A DNA stretch of 64,000 bases from Danio rerio (GCF_049306965.1 NC_133182.1:38900501-38964500); one strand, 5' to 3'; positions 1 to 11,744 are shown, counted from the stretch's first letter. Program-made: numbers and translations. The notes: generated by a model not told the origin, from the letters alone.

Positions 1-168
1 TGCTTTGATCTGCAATAAAATTTGACAGTATTTTTTCTGGAAAATGGAATTTGAAGAAATTTGCTCTCTATAAATCTCTGCTTAAATGTGGACTTTTAAT
101 GGAAAGAGTCATTGCTTCTGATTGTTTTTATTGCATGTTATCTAAATGCGTATTGATTTGTGTGTTAG
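1..168 (+). other. psmc3: Last intron of psmc3 (3' part)
   Basis: AT-rich sequence ending in a splice acceptor (tgtgttag, AG at 167-168) immediately before the recognisable final psmc3 coding exon. No other signal was seen in it. Confidence 0.8.
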
Positions 169-279
<111 letters not shown>

Positions 280-525
280 AGAGGAGGACTGTATGTATGT
301 GTGTGTGTTTGTGCGTATGTGAGCATCTAACAGCAGGATCCAGCACACCTGTAAACTTGTGCTTATCAGATCCAGTGCTGCTCTGAGTAATGACCCGTGT
401 TCTGATGGAGACAGATCAGCCAAATTAGACTGGACTGCCTCACAGTGAAGACTTATGGAACTTTTTTTTTCAGTTAACCTTTATGTTTGTTTCTCAGTTC
501 ATTAAACAAAAATCTTTTTTTCACT
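280..525 (+). other. psmc3: psmc3 3' UTR with polyadenylation signal
   Basis: Non-coding sequence after the psmc3 stop. attaaa at 501-506, followed by T-rich sequence, is the best polyadenylation signal. The exact 3' end is an inference. Confidence 0.6.
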
Positions 526-656
526 ATATGTACTTTTTTTCTTATGAAGGTTGTTTAATGCATATCTGCTGTCTTTTGTGTTTTAGTAGTGATGGAAAAG
601 CAGGGAATGAGTGATCCTTGATTAATTTAGTTTTTTTTTTTTTTTTTTTTTTTTGA

Positions 657-943
657 GATTAAAAGGATTGTGCATCCACAAATGAACCGTTACTCACCCT
701 CAAGTGGTTCCAAACCTTCCAGTTTCTTTCTTCTCTTGAACACAATGTATTTAAAAAAAAGTTATTTTCATAGGTAAGTTCCAAAGTAGGCAAACAAAAA
801 ATACTATGGAACTCAATGTTTACAGGTTTTCAGCATACTTCAAAATAATTTCTTTTGTATTAAACTCAAGCAGGCTTGTGACAAGCGAAGGGTGGGTAAA
901 TGATGATTGAATTTACAGTTTTGGGTGATCTATCCTTCTAAAT
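657..943. mobile_element. Degenerate short inverted-repeat element (GATAGTTCACCC family)
   Basis: A decayed copy of a very common fish MITE. The left end resembles 'ggatagttcacccaaaaatg', followed by the usual 'tactcaccctcaag' block. The right end is 'gggtgatctatcc', its inverted counterpart. Better copies lie at 19312-19585 and 27204-27510. A poly-T run of about 24 precedes it (631-654). The rest of 944-1571 is AT-rich. A possible polyadenylation signal for the minus-strand GPCR gene lies at 1146-1151. Confidence 0.6.
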
Positions 944-1571
944 GCTCTTTATTGCATCTCTAGTGTCAAATGTAATTGTAACATTTCAAACACTCCTAAT
1001 CTTACTCAATTATTCCCAATTCTACTTCTTGCTACTTCTGTTAATATGTTAAGATCATCAGACAAAGTGCAAACATTTTTAAAGGATCAGCATTGCTGAG
1101 GTAAAAAAACACATTTAAAATGTAGTTTTGTATGTTTTTATGTATTTTATTCTTTTCTTTTGCAAAAATCATTTATAAATACAAAAATACTCAAATTAAT
1201 TTTACATTTAATAATGATTGCAGATTAGGAGTAATAAAATAGTACCTGTTTGTTAATATTCAGCAATATGCCCATGCTGTGCAGTTTGAATTACATCATT
1301 TTAATGAGAGATTTTTTTTCTACTACATGTCAGCTCCTCTTCATTCTTCTGGCATAATGTCATGGGAAAACGGTCCGTGAATCCGGTCTGTTTATCAGTT
1401 CCCACACAATGCTGGCATCTTGTTTTCTTGAGGGGGGTGAAGTTCATGCTAAATCTCACAGAGGAATGGAAAAAGTCATCAGAATTGATCGAGTCATCTT
1501 GAAGGATTTTCCACACAAACAGTCCTAACCCAGCACGGTCCATTGAGTGTGTTTGCCAGATGAACCTCTCT

Positions 1572-2798
1572 TCATTGCTCGTCTTTACTGACTGTCACTT
1601 CATGTGTCCCAGATGGTACTGCCGAACTTTGATGTTGTTGCTTCTCCTCTTCTGCCCTCTGACCTTTGCATTTGACCCATAGGCACAAAAGCAGCCCACT
1701 GCAGCGCTTCCGAAACGCAGGGTCACAGCATGCGTACAGCAGAGGGTTCAAACAGCTGTTTACATAACCCAAGCAGATGGAGTACGGATGCGCCGCCACC
1801 AACCACTGGTCGAAACGGCAGGAGAAGGGGAGAATACCCAGCTCCACCATTGCGGAGAGTGTCTTGTTAGTGTGGAAGGGCAGCCAGCAGAGGAAGAAGG
1901 CCAGCACAAGGGTGATGATGATGCGGAGGAGCCTGCGCTGGCGTTTCTGATCGGGGCGCAGGCCTAGGCTGAAGTGTCTGGAAAGAAGCCGTCCCAGCCA
2001 GCCGTAGCATACTAGGAGCACTACAAGGGGTAAGAGGAAGCCAAGCAGGGTTGATTTTAACCCCAAAGCTGCTGACCACATGAGCTCTGCCTGCTCTGCC
2101 TCTGCTGGGTCCAGATCACTTGAGATTAAACTTGAATAGTCCATATCACACAAGCAGGAGGACGATTGTCCAGCCTGCCAGTCACCATCATCTCCTGATT
2201 CAAGATCCGGCTCTCTAACTGTTCGCAGAAGTAAAGCAGGGAGTGCCAGCACTCCTGCTGCCAGCCACACAATACCCACAATCCACCTGGCACGTGTGCT
2301 TGACGTCCTCTGCTTTGAACCGTTGCCACGCTGTCGTGTGATGACGCAGTAGCGCTCCACACTGAGCCCAGTCAGAGAAAACACGCTTGCGTACATGTTC
2401 AGTGCCACTATGTAACTGCTCGTCTGACACAGAACTTGGCCAAAGGGCCAGTGGTAGCCCAGTGCTGTGTAGGCAGCCCATAATGGCAGGGTCATGACGA
2501 AGGCCAAGTCAGCCAGTGCTAGACTGATTATTAAAGACTCGGTTACTGTTCGAGTAGATGTCGGAGAGGGACAAGGAGGAGAATCGGGAGTCTGGGAAGA
2601 CTTTGAGCCACTTCCTATCCTCCCTCGCCCTCTCGCTTGGCGGTCCAGGTAGACCCACAACACCAGACCATTACCCAGAGAGCCCACGACAAACACCAGC
2701 AGGTACACGCTGGGGATCAGCACCCATGTTGGAGACCATTCTGTGTAGTCACATGAGGGGAAGGGAGAGGGTGAGGGGAAGGGCAGAGACCCGGACAT
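1572..2798 (-). CDS. aplnr2: Apelin-receptor-like class A GPCR (probably apelin receptor 2)
   Basis: Single-exon 408-aa seven-transmembrane receptor. It resembles the human apelin receptor in order: N-terminal CDYTEW (human CEYTDW), TM1 GNGLVLW (about 42-48), LALADLAFVMTLPLWA in TM2, NMYASVFSLTGLS in TM3, and YVNSCLNPLLYACCDP in TM7. GPCR landmarks seen are Asp97 (2.50), Glu-Arg-Tyr 148-150 in place of DRY, Cys124 with Cys215/217 for the ECL2 bridge, CWLP at 304-307 and NPLLY at 351-355. In the family it is a plasma-membrane, Gi-coupled receptor for apelin/Elabela peptides, but ligand use by this paralogue is inference. Two loops are unusually long: ICL1 (about 51-87, Ser/Pro/Arg-rich) and an acidic ECL2 (about 196-240). 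I chose the ATG at 2798. The frame runs upstream only to 2819 before a stop, and a splice acceptor (cactag) lies there, so a 5' UTR intron is likely. The tail is Lys/Glu/Ser-rich. Confidence 0.85.
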   Translation of the reverse strand: MSGSLPFPSPSPFPSCDYTEWSPTWVLIPSVYLLVFVVGSLGNGLVLWVYLDRQARGRGRIGSGSKSSQTPDSPPCPSPTSTRTVTESLIISLALADLAFVMTLPLWAAYTALGYHWPFGQVLCQTSSYIVALNMYASVFSLTGLSVERYCVITRQRGNGSKQRTSSTRARWIVGIVWLAAGVLALPALLLRTVREPDLESGDDGDWQAGQSSSCLCDMDYSSLISSDLDPAEAEQAELMWSAALGLKSTLLGFLLPLVVLLVCYGWLGRLLSRHFSLGLRPDQKRQRRLLRIIITLVLAFFLCWLPFHTNKTLSAMVELGILPFSCRFDQWLVAAHPYSICLGYVNSCLNPLLYACCDPAFRKRCSGLLLCLWVKCKGQRAEEEKQQHQSSAVPSGTHEVTVSKDEQ

Positions 2799-2819
2799 TT
2801 GACAGCCACACACTTGCAC
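2799..2819 (-). other. aplnr2: Probable 5' UTR start of the GPCR exon (splice acceptor at 2820-2821)
   Basis: On the minus strand, ctttctgcactag ends at 2820, just before GTGCAAG. This gives a pyrimidine-rich stretch plus AG 22 bases upstream of the chosen ATG. It fits a leader intron. Inferred from sequence only. Confidence 0.45.
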
Positions 2820-3041
2820 CTAGTGCAGAAAGCCTGTGGAGGACATCGGCAGGACCCTCTGAGGATATAAGGGTGATTAGTTTTGAAGAAATGCTTGTTC
2901 GTAAACAGGAGGAAGCAACTTTGTCCTTTCCCAGAATTCTTGTTTATACTGTTTGGGAGTAAGCGGTGGCTCCTCAATCCTCTTTGATTTCTGTGGGGTA
3001 GATAAAATAAGAACTTGTGTTATAACAGATTGGGTCATATA

Positions 3042-3470
3042 CAGTTGAAGACTCCCTGTTTATTTTTAACTTAGATTTTTTTCAACACATTTCTAAACAT
3101 AATAGTTTTAGAACTAATCTCTAATATCTGATTTATTTTATCTTTGCCATGATGACAGTAAATATTATTTGACTAGATATTTTTCAAGACACTTCTACAC
3201 AGCTTAAAGTGACATTTAAAGGCTTAACTGGTTAACTAGGCAGGTTAGGGTAATTAGGCAAGTTGTTGTATAATGATGGTTTGTTCGGTAGACTATCGAA
3301 AAAAATATAGCTTAAAGGGGCTAATCATTTTGACCTTCAAATGTGTTTTAAAAAATTAAACTGCTTTTATTTTAGCCAAAATAAAACTTTCTCCAGAAGA
3401 AAACATAACAGAAATACTGTGAAAATTTCCTTGCTCTGTTTAACATCAATTGCGGGGAAAAAAAATTAAA
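3042..3470. mobile_element. Non-autonomous Tc1/mariner-like element, truncated
   Basis: Begins with 'acagttgaag', the usual start of a zebrafish Tc1-type inverted repeat. It is related to the element at 50368-51196, sharing 'ttttttcaacacattt', 'ccaggatgacagta'-like and 'tagaagaaaa' blocks. No coding capacity. The right end is not clear. Confidence 0.6.
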
Positions 3471-3731
3471 GATAGTCTAATAATAATAATGTATATAGTA
3501 TTATAGTAATATATACATTACTTCATCATCGTTCTTTAGACAGAGTAAATTAGAGGCCAATGTTGAAGGATGTGATTAACTCTACCAAAAGTATGGTAAG
3601 CTAATGGCAACAGGGGAAAGGACCTCGAACTCTATCAGTTGACGATAATATAGAAGAAAAAACTTGGATATTAAGATTTACATATTACATACACATTTTT
3701 GGTCATGATATGCTGTCTAATTACTCTTGAA

Positions 3732-4135
3732 CAGGCGTGCCCAACTGTGATGCTGGAGATCTACCTTCCTCCAGAGTTCAGCTTCAACCCTGATCCAACA
3801 CACCTGAACCAATTAAGTAGGATCTGAAGAGCACTTGATAATTACAGGCAGGTGTGTTTGATATGGAATGCAACTAAAATCTGCTGGAAGGTTGACTAAA
3901 AATGTTGGGTTCCACAATCGTTTTGTGTTGAGACAAGATAATCGAAGTAGCTTATTATTATATATTTTTTTGTTTTACAAATTTAAGTAGATTGAATATA
4001 AAAAACGAATTTGTCCCAACAAAATCTCAAGAATTTTGTTATTTTAACTCATTTTAAGTAAGTAATTCAAACAAGCAACAACAAATTTTTTTTGGCTGGA
4101 GATCTCCAAACACAGTGTTGGCCAACCCTGTCCAG
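3732..4135. mobile_element. hAT-like MITE carrying a nested second repeat
   Basis: The left end 'caggcgtgcccaactgtg' and right end 'tggccaaccctg' are rough inverted repeats. The inner 'ggctggagatct' and 'aacacacctgaacc' blocks are typical of a widespread zebrafish hAT-type MITE, related in style to 63467-63647. Positions about 3897-4092 are foreign to it and match, inverted, the repeats at 15345-15465 and 37553-37705. This suggests nesting. Confidence 0.5.
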
Positions 4136-4758
4136 ACATCAAAAGTCATTCAAACATCAGTTTGAGGTAAAAGAACTGCTGATCTCCATAATCACTTCAA
4201 AGTATTTGCTTAGTTATTAATAATTGGCTTTTTTATACTTGACTAATTCACATATTAAAATGTTTTATTTTATGGCAAGTTGCATGATAATTTTCCACTG
4301 AAAAGGTGTTTGTTAATTAAGTAAATATGTAAAAATAATAATAATAATAATAGGTTCAATTGAAATACTGATATTACAGAGATTTCATAGAACAACCATT
4401 TGGGTTTTAACAAAGAGCCTTTCCATAAACGTTTTCAGAAAACAATTTTCTTAAGTCAAAGAACATTTAGGTATTTAACTACAGAGCTTTTTTGTTTTCT
4501 TTACAGCTTATAAATATTGTTTTATAAAACTGAGTGTCCATAGATGCTAACGTCTTCTTAAATCTTTTTTTGATGCCATTATGTTGGACTTTCTGTCCTG
4601 TTTAATACACAACTGAAGAACCATTTCCAGACAAATAGCATACCATATCAAAAAAAAAAAAATCCACAAAAAGGATCGTGCAAATGCAGTACTACTCTGT
4701 CACACCTAAGGTTAATAAAAAAAAAAATCCTACTCAAGCCAAACATCTCATACAGTAC
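4136..4758. other. AT-rich non-coding stretch
   Basis: Simple AT-rich DNA with a short (taa)n run near 4337-4352. No gene or recognisable element. It lies in the proposed leader intron of the GPCR gene. Confidence 0.4.
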
Positions 4759-4941
4759 CTGCTTTTGTGAAGGGTTTATCTCTGTTTCTGTTATTAATTG
4801 TGCCCAGTTTTCTCTTCTGTGTATTTAAAGCCTCTGTGTTTCCAGATGATCTTTTTAAATGAAGGATGTTGCTCGGTTTCCAAGATCTTCTCTTGATCAT
4901 TCTCGACAACTTCTCCTTGTGATCTTCCTCCTCTGTGTCAC
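4759..4941 (-). other. Putative exon upstream of the GPCR gene (5' UTR exon or unrecognised coding exon)
   Basis: On the minus strand this 183-base segment is preceded by a good acceptor (ttttccctgtag, AG at 4943-4942) and followed by a donor (gcag then gtactg, GT at 4758-4757). One frame is open throughout: it starts DTEEEDHKEKLSRMIKRR and ends RDKPFTKA, is basic and Asn/Lys-rich, and has phase 1 at both ends. Joined to the acceptor at 2820 this frame would not match the receptor frame. The simplest reading is therefore a leader exon of that gene. I do not recognise the peptide. Confidence 0.35.
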
Positions 4942-4959
4942 CTACAGGGAAAACGTCTG

Positions 4960-5810
4960 CTCTTTAAAGACCCTCTACTCTTTGTGTCCTCCTCCTCTAT
5001 CAAAGGACCACCCCGTAGCAGTTTTGTGAGATCTCCAAACAGTCCCCCTGTACTTAAACACACTGAGCAAACTCGCAACACCTCAAGCCTGAAAGAGGCT
5101 TTGTGCACATCACAATGTCTTTCACCACTGTGAACATCAATCCTCAGCCAACACCATCACTACGTATTCCAGGTTGTATTAGCAAATACACATGCATTCA
5201 TACAAATAATGAGCTAATATTTGACCTAAAACACTGGGAGGTCAGGAAATCAGAGACATTTTGTGCGGCCTGTTGTTATACAGAGCAGGTTGTATCACGG
5301 TGGATGATTATTTCTTTATTATGAAGAGGGAAAATTAGAGCATTTGCATACATTGGATTATAATGAATTGGATTGTGATGTGAGGCCCAGAGGCATAATA
5401 TTTAAACCCAGTGTTTGAACATATACAGATGTTTTTTGAGTGTACGATGTTCGTACTTTGGATTTCAATTGCTTTTTGTGTGTGTGTGACAATGCAATAA
5501 AATGATTTAAGTATGAAAGGGAGGAACAAGGACAAAATAATAAGTGAATATATTGCTTTCAGCATATACTTTATTTTCTGTGAGCTTTTTGGTTTCATTA
5601 ATTTTTGATTCTTAAAATAGATTTTGATTCTTAAAATACATTCTTTATTTCTTTATTTTTTATAAAGACCAGACAAACAGACTCTTGTATACAAAAATAA
5701 AGCATAAAAACAACACCAAAAAGGAAAATTGTGATGTAAAAGACAAATTTGACCTACCAAGTGTCTACAATAAATCTATAAAAAGGAAAATTAAAGACAT
5801 TATTAGTGTT
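4960..5810. other. Intergenic, no gene recognised
   Basis: Moderately AT-rich. 4960-5110 could be promoter sequence for the minus-strand gene to the left, but no firm core-promoter element was identified. The short open frames here look random. Confidence 0.4.
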
Positions 5811-5811
5811 G

Positions 5812-6230
5812 TTTTGTGCGGTTTATTTCTAAACTAATTTCAAGAGGATCAGTTTCTTACAGTATGATTGATCACAGCTGGTTCCCCATTAGCTTCACAT
5901 ATCGCGCCAATCAGACTAACTCACTATAAATAACCAGAGTTTCTCTGCGTGCTTGTGTGGGTTTCCCCCGGTTACCTCCCACCATCCAAATACATACAAT
6001 ACAAGAAAACTGATGACTAATCCAATGTGGCATAATAAACTCTTAGCAAGCTATATCTCTTAGCTATTCCTAACACTTTTACAAGCAGGGGAGTTCTCAA
6101 GACCTACCTGTGCTCAAACTCCCCTCTCGCCCTTTAAAACAGGAGGGAGCCCTGGGTTCGAGGATATTCTGAGCTCAGGGCTCTCTCCGGAGACAACATG
6201 CCAAACACACTTTTTTATCAATCATCAGCT
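5812..6230. repeat. Dispersed repeat, copy A (pairs with 9892-10455)
   Basis: Shares with 9892-10455 a 'gtgcggtttattt' start, a 'cactataaataacc' TATA-like block, 'cccctctcgccct', 'gggagccctgggttcgagg', 'agctcagggctctctcc' and 'gacaacatgccaaaca'. I cannot name the family with confidence. An LTR-type or large DNA element are both possible. Confidence 0.65.
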
Positions 6231-6388
6231 AAAGCTGCGATCACACTGGACTCTCTGTACAGAAATTTTAAATATGGAGCAATTGCTCGCTTTTTAAATG
6301 TCTAATCATTTTGTTTGATCCTGCCCCTTTTTTCAGCGCCATATGACAGAATTTAGCAAGCTCAAAATCTAGTGTGACCACAGCTTTT
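6231..6388. mobile_element. Small MITE with about 20-bp terminal inverted repeats
   Basis: The left end 'aaagctgcgatcacactgga' (6231-6250) is repeated in inverse as 'ctagtgtgaccacagctttt' (6369-6388). It has no coding content and sits at the end of dispersed repeat copy A. Confidence 0.7.
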
Positions 6389-6399
6389 GAATAGAAATA

Positions 6400-7136
6400 T
6401 ATGAATTCACACTATTTTATCCATTTTTTTCAAGAGCTTCCAGAGGTGGTGTATAATATTTTGTCCTAATGTAAAGTGGGCTCAACCTTTGGGTTGAGAC
6501 ACTCCAACATATCTGACTAAATAAAATGAAAATCATTGGGTCAGAGAGAAAAATAACAATTATAAACTTTAGCAAAGAATTAAAACATTTCTCACTATAA
6601 ACTCTTAATTTGTAAAATGAATGACACATGGACTGCCTTCTAAGACACTTCTTTCCACATTTTCAGTTTTTCACACAGATAATGTTAGTCCTGTATTTAA
6701 TCCTTTGCCACACTAACCCATAGGCGTTTGTAGCTTCACCCTCTTTTGAAAAGAGCACAATCTCATTTGATTTTAAAGTGACAGTCACCATAACGCCACA
6801 ATTTGGATCAAAGTCTAAAGCAGTTTTAGTGAGTTATAAAACATTATTTGTGTGGTATTTTGAGCTGAAACTTCACATACACACTCTAGAGACATCACAG
6901 ACTTATTTTACAACTTGTTAAAAGGGCATAATAGGCCCCCTTTAAAAGGCATTACCAAATTAGGAGGTTATGCCCCTAGCATTTGGAGATCTATTCCGTT
7001 TCCTGTAGGAAAACAAAACACATATTCTGGAATAAACTTTGGTTTGCCCTTTTTTTCCAAATAGTGCTTTTATCATCCCAATATAAAATGTTTCAATACG
7101 TTGATGGCTTAATTTTATTTTAATTAAACTTGTAGT
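6400..7136. other. Intergenic, no feature recognised
   Basis: AT-rich sequence with no convincing ORF, repeat end or RNA gene. Confidence 0.4.
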
Positions 7137-7137
7137 G

Positions 7138-7229
7138 CATAAAACATGCTGGATAAATTGGTGGTTCATTCCGGTGTGGCGACCCTGGATTAATAAAGGG
7201 ACTAAGCCTTAAAGGAAATGAATGAAATG
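7138..7229 (+). mobile_element. DANA/HE1 SINE, 3' fragment
   Basis: Contains the diagnostic 3' tail: 'ggtggttcattccg', 'gtggcgaccctggat', 'taataaagggactaag', then a short gaatgaat tail. Confidence 0.85.
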
Positions 7230-8380
7230 CTCTCAAGCACATGAAGCATGCCGCCCCTGCACTATAAATAGATACAGAAGGGGAACCACTTCCTCACACA
7301 ATTATTACTTAATGTCAAGTGCAACCATATATTTGATATAAGTGACTCATACATTGTATCCATTTCAATTTCCATTGGGGTGAATAAAGACACAGGCTAC
7401 AAAACATCAGACTATATCACATAGCTATTGGCTGTTTTAAAATGAGGAGTGTCCTGTGTTTCAATCAACATGCTGAATAACGCTACATGTTTCAGGGCAT
7501 TCCAGGAGAACTTTAAAATAGAAAATAAATTTTGGTGGGAAATCTCTTCTAATAATAAATGAATTAGTCTCATAAAATGTCATAGTAATATAGTATGTGA
7601 ACTGTTCACCTGCCTCTATTTACCTCATACATTCAGTGTGCTTGAGCAGTCTGAGTGTTATGTTGTTTAAACACTTCTGAAACTCAGGGATTCCCCCCTG
7701 TGGGCTTTGTGTGCACTCTCAACATGAATGAAAAAAGGGAAAGTCTTTTGTCTTGAAGAAAGTCTTGCAGGAAAGTCAACAGGACGGCTATTTATGAAGC
7801 AACACCATGACACACAGCAAATATTTAAAAATGCTGTTGTGAAACTCGTGTTTTCTCAGACTAACAAATTGGCCATGTGCACAATAGCCAGGAGATGTGG
7901 AAACCGCTGCTCACAGAGATCTTTATTAGAAGTTATACAAACAGATGAAATTTCCTGTTTGCAAGATCTCCATCTGAACTAGTGTAGAGCGGTTAGTTCA
8001 ATCAAACGAAAAGCATTCAGACGGTATTTTGTCTAATGCCTGCTGATTTTAAATGACAGACCTGACTATTGCACAGCATGTAGGCAACAGTATGTAGAAT
8101 ATACACTTCACTTTGGCTCTGAGTGTCATAAAGACGCTCACAGATTTTTGTCTCTTTGTTTTTAATTGATTTCAGCTGTACAAACAGTAAAGGGGCCATA
8201 AAGAGGTCACAGGGCCCTGTATATGACATGAGTTAAACACACTCGGTTTCAAAAGCACCAGGCCAGACTATAAATTGTGTTGCAATATAGAGAAGCAGTT
8301 AAATTACACCCATGGGTGATTGTAGAATTTTGGGTACATTTTGTTCATATGCAAGATAAACTTTTCAAAAACACAAGATG
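7230..8380. other. Intergenic, no gene recognised
   Basis: An open stretch at 7728-7982 (+) has no recognisable motif or splice context. I treat it as chance. Confidence 0.4.
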
Positions 8381-8385
8381 TACTA

Positions 8386-9417
8386 CCCTTTTATTATGTT
8401 CAGGGTGAAAACATCCACTGAATTAAACTGCTGTAAAAATGCTTCAGAAATTTTTTTAAATAACGTTTCATAAATCTGTTGATCAAGGTCAGTCCTGATC
8501 AAAACTACTCAATTATTTAGAAAATTGCAAGATTTTAACTCTTTATTGCCAAATTCATAAATGATGTCAGTAATTTGATGAAAAAAAAAACTCACACACA
8601 ATGACGTATTTTCAATATAAAAAGTAATTGTGGATCCCAGTTTTGAACATAGTAACAACATTGGCTTTGATGCATTGTTAGATTTTCATTTTTTCTCTCT
8701 TATTTACTGTTGGTGGCTGTTTTTGCCCCATTGACTTCCTTTATTACCACATTTGATGGTGCATAAATAAACAGTCTTTGTTTTTATTTACTCCATGTAG
8801 TTCTGAGAGCTGAGATGCATATGTTGATTTTCTCAGACACATCAAGGTAAGTGCGCAAAAGTCACTCTCACACACTCACAGACACACATAGAGTACACAC
8901 ACTTTAATTGGCTATTGTACTCCAATTAAAATCTAGAAACTGCGCTTTTTTTGCACAGGCCTGTCTAAAGGCTTAATGCTGCCAACTGATGATCAAAAGT
9001 AAAAATTACAAATTGTACCTCTTCCCAACAGGGAAAACCACCAACAATCAACAATGCATGATTATACTGTAGGTACCATGGTTTTGGGGGAAAATGGTTA
9101 TACTGTAAGTCAATTATAATAAAATATGTATATAATAAAATGAATCCAAAACAATATATCAAAGGCAATGTTGTTTCACATGTCCAAGACTATCATAAAA
9201 GGTAAAAAAAAATCCAGTTCACATTACTTTTTTTTATATTGAAAATACAACATTTTGTGTGTGTTTTTTCACCAAATCAGTGACATTATTTTTATTAAAG
9301 ATTTAAAATCCTGTAATTTTCTAAACAATTTAGTTTTTTTTTTTAAACTTTATCTGATGTATTTTTACAGCAGTTTAATTTGGTGGATGTTTTCATCCCT
9401 AACATAACAAAAGGGCA
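8386..9417. repeat. Large inverted-repeat pair with about 570-bp spacer
   Basis: The left arm (about 8386-8636) contains 'cccttttattatgtt', 'gtgaaaacatccac' and 'attaaactgctgtaaaaat'. The right arm (about 9211-9417) carries the reverse complement, including 'tttttacagcagtttaat' and 'gtggatgttttcatccc'. It is most simply a DNA transposon with long terminal inverted repeats. No transposase frame is visible in the spacer. Confidence 0.7.
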
Positions 9418-9891
9418 ATAAATTTGCCCAGAGTGTATTGTTGCGTTTCTTTAAAAAATTCAAAGGATTTTCTCAAAATATGTGACCAAATAAGATTTGT
9501 CAGCAAAAACCATTCTGCTAGCTGAAACATAAAAAGTGTAAGGCCAAATTAAGACATGAAATCACCCCAGAGTGGATAAAAACATCCCCGACGGCACATA
9601 AGAGTTAAAAATAACACAAATGAAATCGAGTAAAAAAAACTTATGTTTGTTTGTATTTGAGGACATTTTGTGTGGAAAATATTGTGCACCCACCTCCTTA
9701 ATCATACATTCCGCTGCAAATAATTTTCATCTTTAATTAAGTTAAACATTTGCATGAGCCATCAGAAAATAAAAACTAAATGTAAAAAATACATCTTGTT
9801 TGTCACTAAATTATGGTCAACTCTGCCACATCGGTTATAAAAAGACAAAACATCTTGAAAGCACTGATAGAAAAATCACGGGACTTTGATG

Positions 9892-10455
9892 TCACTTCGT
9901 GCAGTTTATTTATAAATAAATTTTGAGAGAAGCACGTGCTTTTGATTGTTCTCAGTTGTTCCAGCATCAGCTCATGACTTATCCAATCAGATGCTTCCTA
10001 ACTCACTATAAATAACCTGAGTTGTCCTATCTCAATAACTTTGTCTTGAAAAACACCCCCCCAACCTCATTTTCCCTCCTTTTCAAACAGGCGGCACAGC
10101 AGGCGACATTAGTACTGTTGCCTCACAGCAAGAATGCCTCTGGTTTAAGTTCCTTCTAAACCAGGCGATGTTTTTGTGCTGAGTTTTGCTTGTTCTCCCC
10201 ATGCTCGCTTTCCTCCCACTGTCCAAATAACAAGCACCCTACGCAAATTGAACACAGCGAATTTATACCATAGTCAAGTGAGTTCACCTCTTCTCAGCCA
10301 TCCACATCCGACACTTAGCTACAAATAAGGAGTAATCGAGATCTACCCTCTCGCCCTGCAAATGGGAGGGAGCCCAGGATTCGAGGATGTCATAAGCTCA
10401 GGGCTCTCTCCCAGGACAGCATGCCAAACAAGCTTTAATTATCAATCATCAACTA
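9892..10455. repeat. Dispersed repeat, copy B (pairs with 5812-6230)
   Basis: Same block order as copy A: 'cttcgtgcagtttattt', 'cactataaataacctgag', 'accctctcgccct', 'gggagcccaggattcgagg', 'agctcagggctctctccc', 'acagcatgccaaac'. A short piece near 10110-10200 ('gcctcacagcaagaa', 'ttgcttgttctcccc') looks like decayed DANA SINE sequence inside it. Confidence 0.65.
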
Positions 10456-10474
10456 AGAGTTTGTTCTAGACTGC

Positions 10475-10976
<502 letters not shown>

Positions 10977-11199
10977 ACTTCAATGTGCTCTGTATTTCAA
11001 TTGTGTAATTTGTGATAACTAATAAATATGTGCAGGAGAATGACTGCTAATCAAAAAATGCAAGAGAGCATCAATGAAACATTAATAACACATTATATCG
11101 CAGTCACTGTATACTTTATTTTCTCTGCATTTTTTTTTTTTTTTTGCACAGTAGTAATTTGTCTTCTTTATTTAACAGAATACTCAAACACTTAGTTCG

Positions 11200-11744
11200 C
11201 ATAAAACCTGCATGTTCCTTTTATTGATCGCATAAAGGTTCAGTAAGTTTCACTGGCTATAGTGGTAACAAGAAGCTAATCACTGAAAAGACTACATGTC
11301 TACACACGGCATGCAATGTTTTTCAGTACATTTTAAGTTTTAAAATAGACTAGGCAGAAGAAAAGCAGGTATGAACAAGGGCATTTGTAACAATGGCAGA
11401 TATATGACACATTAAACCTTTAAAAAACTCAACATCCAATTCGTCACAACCCACTCAGTTTTAGCTAAACCTTTCTAGGTGACGAGATTAGCTGCGAGAA
11501 CACATAGGCTACACAACCTTTTAACAATAAATTAAAATCAGACTATTCACTATTAGGTGCAAAACAAAACAAAAAGAGCTTTAGCTTACAAGCACACACA
11601 GTTTTAACATACTTTTAACAGAGATTAAACCTGTGAATGCTTCTTTGACCTCTTAATTTGAGATTTATAAGATCTCTGCATTCTCACTGATACCACTACC
11701 AGCTATACAAGGAACAATGCAGAAGCACTTGTGTTTGTGATGGT
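11200..11744 (-). other. cd59: cd59 3' UTR with polyadenylation signal
   Basis: Sequence after the cd59 stop on the minus strand. AATAAA on the minus strand at 11225-11220 is the best polyadenylation signal, putting the 3' end near 11200. No repeat was seen in it. Confidence 0.55.

Noticed and set aside
2799-2819. GTG at 2819 as the GPCR start codon
   Set aside because: Non-ATG start immediately after a stop and a splice acceptor. The ATG at 2798 is the better choice.
7728-7982. 84-aa plus-strand open frame
   Set aside because: No recognised motif, splice signals or conserved composition. Likely chance.
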